A stretch of DNA of 64,000 bases from positions 2,306,699-2,370,698 of the forward strand of contig NC_064041.1 in the NCBI RefSeq assembly GCF_932526225.1, written 5' to 3'. This document shows, one piece after another, positions 61,101 to 64,000 of this stretch. The notes beneath the pieces were generated by a model, which worked only from the letters and a program-made list of their open reading frames with translations, did not search any database and had not been told where the DNA came from. A program made the translations under genes and the position numbers. Position 1 is the first letter of the stretch. Each line of letters begins with the position of its first letter. The stretch comes from Nematostella vectensis. Its lineage: Eukaryota; Cnidaria; Anthozoa; Actiniaria; Edwardsiidae.

Positions 61101-63876
61101 AGCTCAAGGGAGAGAAGGTGATATGATATTCTAGAGCTTAAGGAAGAGAAGGTAAGATAATATTCTAGGCTCAAGGGAGAGAAAGTGAGATGATATTCTA
61201 GGAAAATTATTATCATCATGAAGAATTTTTAGAATAATGACGTTTTTCTTTTTGGATTTAATACAATGACTGCCGTTTCTCTTTGTATTTCTAGGGTGAG
61301 AGCGGCAATAGAGGAGCCCCTGGAAACGTTGGAGCCACCGGTGCAATGGTAAAACTTATCCATATGATTACTCAGTGGGACCCCGCTCTCATTTCAGGCC
61401 CGTACCCAGGGGGGGGGCAGGGGTGCAAACGCACCTATCCTCCCCCCCCACACACACACAACGGCTGAAAGTCCACTTTTGGTTCTCAATAGACGTGCTA
61501 TTTGTAGACAAACTAAAAAATCATAAGCTAGATCACTCTGGTAAGCTAGATCACTCTGGAGCCAAATCCGATAATAAACGTCCCGTGAAGATACTGCAAA
61601 GGCATTAAAAATCCCTTTTTGTTCTTTAGGAGGTGGTTAGATTTTTATCAGAGAACTCCCTCCCTCCCTCTCCCCTCCTGGAAAAAAAGGTCCACTTTTT
61701 CGGATTTCGAACCCCCCCCAAGAAAAATCCTGGGTACGGGTCTGTATTTCAATCGTTCATAAAGCACCACGTTTTGAAGGACAGTTATTTGAACCCGCTT
61801 GATAAGGATACCCCCTAATGACCGGTTTTTTCATCCTAACTGGGTTTTATTGTATGAGAACATTTTCTTAGATAAACGGGTTTCACTGTATGAATACAGT
61901 TTTATGGGTCCCAATGGTGTCCTTATTAACGGGGTTTCACTGTATGAATACAGTTTTATGGGTCCAAACAATGGGGTTCCACTTGATAAATACAGTTTTT
62001 GGTTAGCAACGATGTCCTTATTAGCGGGGTTACACTGTGTGTGGACAGTTTTTGGTAAGCAACGATGTCCTTATTAGCGGGGTTCCACTTGATAAATACA
62101 GTTTTTGGTTAGCAACGATGTCCTTATTAGCGGGGTTCCACTTGATAAATATAGTTTTTGGTTAGCAACGATGTCCTTATTAGCGGGGTTACACTGTGTG
62201 TGGACAGTTTTGTTTTTCCCAACGTGTTTATGCTACGCAAGAAAGACAAGATGCTGTCTATGAAAATAGAAACATGTGTCTCTTTTTTATTTCATTAGGG
62301 CGTGGCCGGTGCTCGTGGAGAAAAGGGAACAACTGGAAGAGGTGGAATGAAGGCTAGTACTGATGGTTACTATTTGGAATGAATTTGCAATAAATAATAT
62401 CTCTTTGCGCAATAAATATTATCCCTCTACGTTAAGCTTACCTTGTCATTTTACGGTACATTACAACGTGCTTTATTCCAAAATGGCTGGTTTTCACAAA
62501 TCATCCGAAATACACTTTGGTTTGCATTGATTGTATGTAGGCGTGTACTGATGCAGCACATAGCAAAGCAAAATTAGAATGCAACTAAAAGTAAATAAGT
62601 GCATTCCTTTTCTAACGATCTCACTTGTGACTGATCTTTACTAGGGAGAGACTGGAGATCAGGGAGCTACTGGAATCACGGGAGAGGTTGGAAAGGAGGT
62701 AAGTTGTTACGATATGATTCTAAAGAAAACTGTCTTCTTTGTGACAGAAATTTTTTTTAGCAGGTTCTTTTCATAAAAGTTCAACACCGTCATAATCAGT
62801 TTTCCTTTTAACTCTGCTGACCCTGTTAATTTAATCGTTCGGTATTTAACTTTTAATTTGAAAACAATAGCCATGTTTTAAGCAAACACAGAGACCTTAC
62901 TTTTAAATATGAATTACTGCGACCAGAGGGGGGTCAAGAGCAAAAATGTATAACGTTAGTGCGCTAAAGCAAATTTGAAGCAAATCCATATCCCATGATC
63001 ATAGGACTTGACATTAATGCTCTTAGTGTTTTCCTTAAATTGCTTCGTGTTTAACAGGGAGAGCAAGTCGTCAAGTTTGCCTTTAAAGGTTTGCTTATAA
63101 TACTTTGTATTTGACAGGGAGAGCAAGGCGTCAAGGGTGCTCGTGGCGGCGGAGGTGTCAAGGGAGAAAAGGTATGACTTCGGAAGGATTTTTACTTTTA
63201 CTTTTTTAGGCTGTCTCTTGAGTTTTCCGTAGGCCACGTTTTATCCACTCTTCCCCCATTTAAAGGGAGATATAAGGCTGTACTGAGGAATAATAACTCG
63301 ACAATTTGTGCATTTTTGTGCAGAGTTTCTCCAGTCGCTCAAAGTTTGTACGCATTTTTAAGACCCTATCATTTATTGTTAGGGATATCGTGGAGAACTC
63401 GGAAAAGTTGGACCATCTGGGCCTCAAGGAAGGAAGGTAAGTCGATGCGAACTGTATCATAGCCAAAGCCCCATTTTATACTTCTTCATAAAGAGTTGGT
63501 TGAAAAAAAAACATAAATTAATCCAAGCATGTGAAAGAGAAAGTACCAGAAAGCGATGATAAACACGCGCGAACATTATGGCTCGCAAACATTCACAGGA
63601 TTACAGTAGCAGTTGTCTTGCAATAACACCAACACTCCATAATACAAACCCTCCATAACACCAACCCTTCGCACACTCAGATTGGTTTCTTTTTTCTTAT
63701 ACAAATACAAACTGTTTGGTTGATCATTGTTACAGTATATATCTATTGTTAGGGTGATCATTGTTATAGTATATATTGTTTGTTAAGGTGATCATTGCTA
63801 TAGTATATTTATCTATTGATAGGGTGATCAAGGAGAGGAAGGTGGCCGTGGCAAAAGAGGTCTCAAAGGCCCTCGG
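32418..63876 (+). CDS. Fibrillar collagen alpha chain, 5' part; 63 exons in window, continues past right edge
   Basis: An extracellular-matrix collagen expected to trimerise, be processed and assemble into fibrils. The order is: hydrophobic N-terminus (MAATRLIIDVLLAVVCVAV), short propeptide with a cysteine cluster, interrupted minor Gly-X-Y helix, a non-helical segment, then a main helix. The main helix spans 55 exons with no interruption of Gly-X-Y. After the first of them, which also carries 21 bp of non-helical sequence, every exon is 54 bp (18 residues) or 45 bp (15 residues), starts with a Gly codon and has phase-0 edges. This is the hallmark of fibrillar collagens. The helix reaches 963 residues (321 triplets), against the roughly 1,014 usual for the family. 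About three more 54-bp exons and the C-propeptide should therefore follow outside the window. Predicted product here is 1,137 residues. No WAP, von Willebrand C or TSPN domain is seen in the N-propeptide. All introns are GT-AG except a GC donor at 47747 and a doubtful one at 62353. Confidence 0.95.
35098..35330. repeat. Dispersed repeat copy in a collagen intron
   Basis: Starts with the sequence shared with 12228-12290 (AAAGACGAAAATTTGGCAGA). It runs into a partial palindrome around CTCTAATAGATGCACAG / CTGTGCATCTATTAGAG (about 35210-35255), which resembles 18330-18390. Probably one repeat family of which the other two sites are fragments. Confidence 0.55.
35395..35592. repeat. Dispersed repeat of the poly-C family, internally duplicated
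   Basis: The unit TTATTGAAGGACCGTCAAATACTATCCC followed by CCATGTGATACCTAT occurs twice in tandem (about 35420-35475 and 35500-35552), then a C-run and CTTGTGTACGCCCG. Same family as 5020 and 30020. Confidence 0.7.
36271..36370. repeat. Two 50-bp tandem units
   Basis: TCCCGTTCCCCNTNCTGG plus AGCTNAAATGCCGTC and GGNGATCCTAAT recur at 36271 and 36321, with a third start at 36371. Intronic, between collagen exons 4 and 5. Confidence 0.8.
37588..37808. mobile_element. GC-rich MITE in a collagen intron
   Basis: The left arm GGGTGATTTAGATCCACGAC, followed by GGCGGCAAGA and CGCCGCCTCGCGCACG, is matched by the reverse complement of the right arm (GGGTGATTTAGCTCCACGAC onward). Inverted repeats cover about 60 bp on each side of a 100-bp centre. 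Its composition is strikingly GC-rich against an AT-rich intron. Confidence 0.85.
38299..42730 (+). CDS. Collagen main-helix exons 9-22
   Basis: Exons: 38299-38373, 38444-38497, 39229-39282, 39448-39501, 40073-40126, 40193-40246, 40509-40553, 41003-41056, 41331-41375, 41476-41529, 41901-41945, 42142-42195, 42527-42571, 42677-42730. The first has 21 bp of non-helical code followed by 54 bp of helix (GRLGPPGRRGPPGQNGAP). The 45-bp exons here are 40509, 41331, 41901 and 42527, alternating with 54-bp exons. Each ends in a clean GT donor. Confidence 0.93.
42790..43190. mobile_element. MITE with TTCGCGA-rich arms
   Basis: Left CACTTAATTTTCGCGACTTC pairs with the reverse complement of the right end, ACTTTTAATTTTCGCGTCAC. 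TTCGCGA/TCGCGAA recurs about ten times inside. It lies in the same intron as the large inverted-repeat element, about 60 bp upstream of it. Confidence 0.7.
43248..46376. mobile_element. ~3.1-kb DNA element with ~0.7-kb terminal inverted repeats
   Basis: The left end CCAGGGGTTCATAAGTAGGG and the right end, read in reverse complement, CCAGGGGCTCATAAGTAGGG, start arms that stay alignable to about 43980 on the left and back to about 45680 on the right. Shared landmarks are GTGTCACGGCGTTTCC, AATCCAAAATGGCGGCCGA, AGTTAACTAACAATAGTGTA and ATACTAACATAAAAG. The roughly 1.7-kb centre has only short frames (for example minus 44312-44109), so no transposase is recognised. Ends beginning CAGGGG would suit a hAT-type element, but no clean 8-bp target duplication is seen (left flank GAGTAAGC, right flank GTTAAGCT). 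Class is undetermined. The element makes this the longest collagen intron. Confidence 0.88.
46606..54854 (+). CDS. Collagen main-helix exons 23-44
   Basis: Exons: 46606-46650, 47693-47746, 47959-48012, 48365-48418, 48523-48576, 48660-48713, 49116-49160, 49928-49981, 50293-50337, 50411-50464, 50833-50886, 50956-51009, 51184-51237, 51322-51375, 51498-51542, 51714-51758, 52447-52500, 52946-52999, 53431-53484, 53555-53608, 54447-54500, 54801-54854. The exon ending 47746 uses AAG|GCAAGT, a GC-AG intron with otherwise perfect donor consensus. The 45-bp exons are 46606, 49116, 50293, 51498 and 51714; none occurs further downstream in the window. The acceptor at 54446 (GCTCGAAG) is weak in pyrimidines, but the frame is unambiguous. 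Confidence 0.93.
46643..47115 (+). repeat. 11-copy 43-bp array copying a collagen 5' splice site
   Basis: Unit: GAGAGCGTGTAGGTCATTAG followed by TATGTAAATGCTTTCATTTGATG. The first unit is the last 8 bases of collagen exon 23 (46606-46650) plus its intron start. Ten more copies follow, so exon-end plus GTAGGT/GTACGT donor sequence recurs every 43 bp. Confidence 0.95.
48770..49095. repeat. CAT/ATC-rich trinucleotide tract
   Basis: Imperfect ATC/ACC/ATT triplets filling most of the intron between collagen exons ending 48713 and starting 49116. Frames across it are repeat artefacts. Confidence 0.8.
49345..49795. repeat. ~16-copy 27-bp array
   Basis: Unit ACAGTGTAGAAATACAACAA plus GCACTTA, with a few variants (AAAATG, AATGTAGAAATGC). 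It occupies the intron before collagen exon 49928 and does not touch a splice site. Confidence 0.95.
52010..52065. repeat. GGGGC/GGGGT short repeat
   Basis: Ten consecutive GGGGC or GGGGT units on the plus strand inside an AT-rich collagen intron. The run of G-tracts could form a G-quadruplex. Confidence 0.85.
53258..53365. repeat. Five-copy 20-bp array
   Basis: Unit AAAATGTTTTCCGAATGTCG, with CCG alternating with ACA, AGA or CCA. Intronic, 65 bp before collagen exon 53431. Confidence 0.85.
55136..55430 (+). repeat. ~45-bp array copying a collagen 3' splice site
   Basis: Unit AGGTCTCGTGTTTATATTTC followed by ACTATAATGTGTGTGTATTATTGAC. Each copy ends in TATTATTGACAG or TATTATTCACAG, the same sequence as the real acceptor at 55428 (TATTATTCACAG|GGCCCT). 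Six or seven copies precede the exon. Confidence 0.9.
55429..63876 (+). CDS. Collagen main-helix exons 45-63
   Basis: Exons, all 54 bp: 55429-55482, 55975-56028, 56620-56673, 57382-57435, 57580-57633, 58642-58695, 58832-58885, 59013-59066, 59361-59414, 59593-59646, 59837-59890, 60043-60096, 60865-60918, 61295-61348, 62299-62352, 62645-62698, 63118-63171, 63383-63436, 63823-63876. After 62352 the next bases are GCTAGT, not GT, so that donor is either a weak GC site or a mutation. The frame and 54-bp length still fit. Five of these exons (55429, 56620, 60865, 63118, 63823) have their edge copied into the neighbouring intron, described as separate repeats. Confidence 0.92.
56658..57290 (+). repeat. 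322-bp tandem duplication including an exon end and donor
   Basis: CAGTCAAGGAGAACAG|GTAACGC at 56658 marks the end of collagen exon 39 of the main-helix series. It recurs at 56980, and the following ~300 bp match closely (AAAATTCATTTGTAAGG, GGTTTAACCACAGCC, TTGATATTTTGTTACCATGC). The second copy carries 16 bases of exon and a usable-looking donor with no acceptor. Confidence 0.93.
58123..58181. repeat. CA then TA dinucleotide microsatellite
   Basis: About 12 CA units followed by about 17 TA units in a collagen intron. A shorter TA run follows near 58331-58346. Confidence 0.97.
60122..60520. repeat. Five-copy ~84-bp array
   Basis: Units start near 60123, 60208, 60292, 60373 and 60457 with GGGGTGGTGTCATGAGTTTT, and contain GGGCCAAGGTTTACTCAATA and CCATTTGAGGAGAGAGGTAAGC. 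The array begins about 25 bp after the donor of collagen exon 60043-60096 but does not copy it. Confidence 0.9.
60901..61205 (+). repeat. ~34-bp array copying a collagen exon end and 5' splice site
   Basis: Unit GGGCTCAAGGGAGAGAAG|GT followed by GAGATGATATTCTA. The first copy is the last 18 bases of collagen exon 60865-60918 plus the intron start. Eight further copies follow with small changes, some losing the GT. Confidence 0.93.
61396..61743. mobile_element. MITE-like element with GGCCCGTACCCAGG ends
   Basis: Left AGGCCCGTACCCAGGGGGGG pairs with the reverse complement of the right end, CAGACCCGTACCCAGGATTT. G/C runs lie just inside both ends and the centre is non-coding. The terminal GTACCCAGG also appears at the end of the poly-C repeat near 5145, suggesting related families. 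Confidence 0.75.
61850..62215. repeat. Tandem ~53-60 bp repeats
   Basis: GTCCTTATTAGCGGGGTTCC and variants (TTATTAACGGGGTTTCACTG) recur six or seven times with TACAGTTTTTGGTTAGCAAC between. GTGTCCTTATTAACGGGG also occurs alone near 35358, so the unit derives from a dispersed repeat. Confidence 0.85.
63037..63135 (+). repeat. 60-bp duplication of a collagen acceptor and exon start
   Basis: TTTAACAGGGAGAGCAAGTC at about 63050 mirrors TTTGACAGGGAGAGCAAGGC at 63110, which is the real acceptor and start of exon 63118-63171. The upstream copy then diverges and has no donor in frame, so it is a decoy 3' splice site. Confidence 0.85.
63717..63832 (+). repeat. ~35-bp repeat copying a collagen acceptor and exon start
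   Basis: TGATCA occurs at 63721, 63755, 63789 and 63825, each preceded by GGT or GGGT and, in two copies, by CTATTGTTAG or CTATTGATAG. The last copy is the true acceptor and exon start (GATAG|GGTGATCAAGG). Confidence 0.88.
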
Positions 63877-64000
63877 GTAAAATGAGTAGTGAAAATGTCT
63901 GTCCATATATAGCGCTTGTCATAAACATGTAATTGACTACCCGTGTGTCAAAACTAGGCTCCACGCTTGGGGCTCCTGCCGTGCAGAATCTACCATTTGT

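Noticed and set aside
63058-63090. Possible extra collagen exon starting GGAGAGCAAGTCGTCAAG
   Set aside because: Gly-X-Y is lost after six codons and there is no donor; it is a decayed copy of exon 63118.

Overview
The window reads as animal nuclear DNA, most likely from an anthozoan cnidarian such as a sea anemone. The reasons are AT-rich sequence, short GT-AG introns cutting every larger gene, many small inverted-repeat elements and short tandem arrays, an intronless class A GPCR, and a reverse-transcriptase type that I associate with cnidarian genomes. The species is inference; no marker gene fixes it.

Layout. (1) 0.3-4.5 kb, + strand: a complete six-exon gene for a C6orf136-like (DUF2358) protein behind a CRE/ETS/YY1-type promoter. 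(2) 5.9-8.9 kb, +: two exons encoding a dimerization/docking domain like the N-terminus of adenylate kinase 5, with no kinase domain, followed by frameshifted coding debris. (3) 11.6-14.2 kb, -: a decayed retroelement. It has a Gag-like zinc-knuckle protein whose coding sequence appears split by an intron holding a minisatellite, and downstream a broken reverse transcriptase. (4) 16.1-17.0 kb, -: a class A GPCR whose frame breaks just before NPxxY. (5) 19.2-21.0 kb, -: a three-exon secreted cysteine-rich protein of unknown function. (6) 23.6-29.6 kb, +: a seven-exon single-pass membrane protein with two EGF domains. (7) 32.4 kb to beyond the right edge, +: a fibrillar-type collagen alpha chain. 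I place 63 exons here. Fifty-five of them carry main-helix sequence, built only of 54- and 45-bp units, giving 321 uninterrupted Gly-X-Y triplets.

The genes do not form a pathway; each looks independently transcribed. The most striking non-gene signal is inside the collagen gene. At six separate introns a tandem duplication or array copies the exon edge together with its splice site (donor side three times, acceptor side three times), leaving decoy splice sites beside the real ones. One collagen intron also holds a ~3.1-kb element with inverted repeats of roughly 0.7 kb, next to a smaller inverted-repeat element. Exon limits were set by hand from reading frame, phase and splice consensus and were not checked against transcripts.
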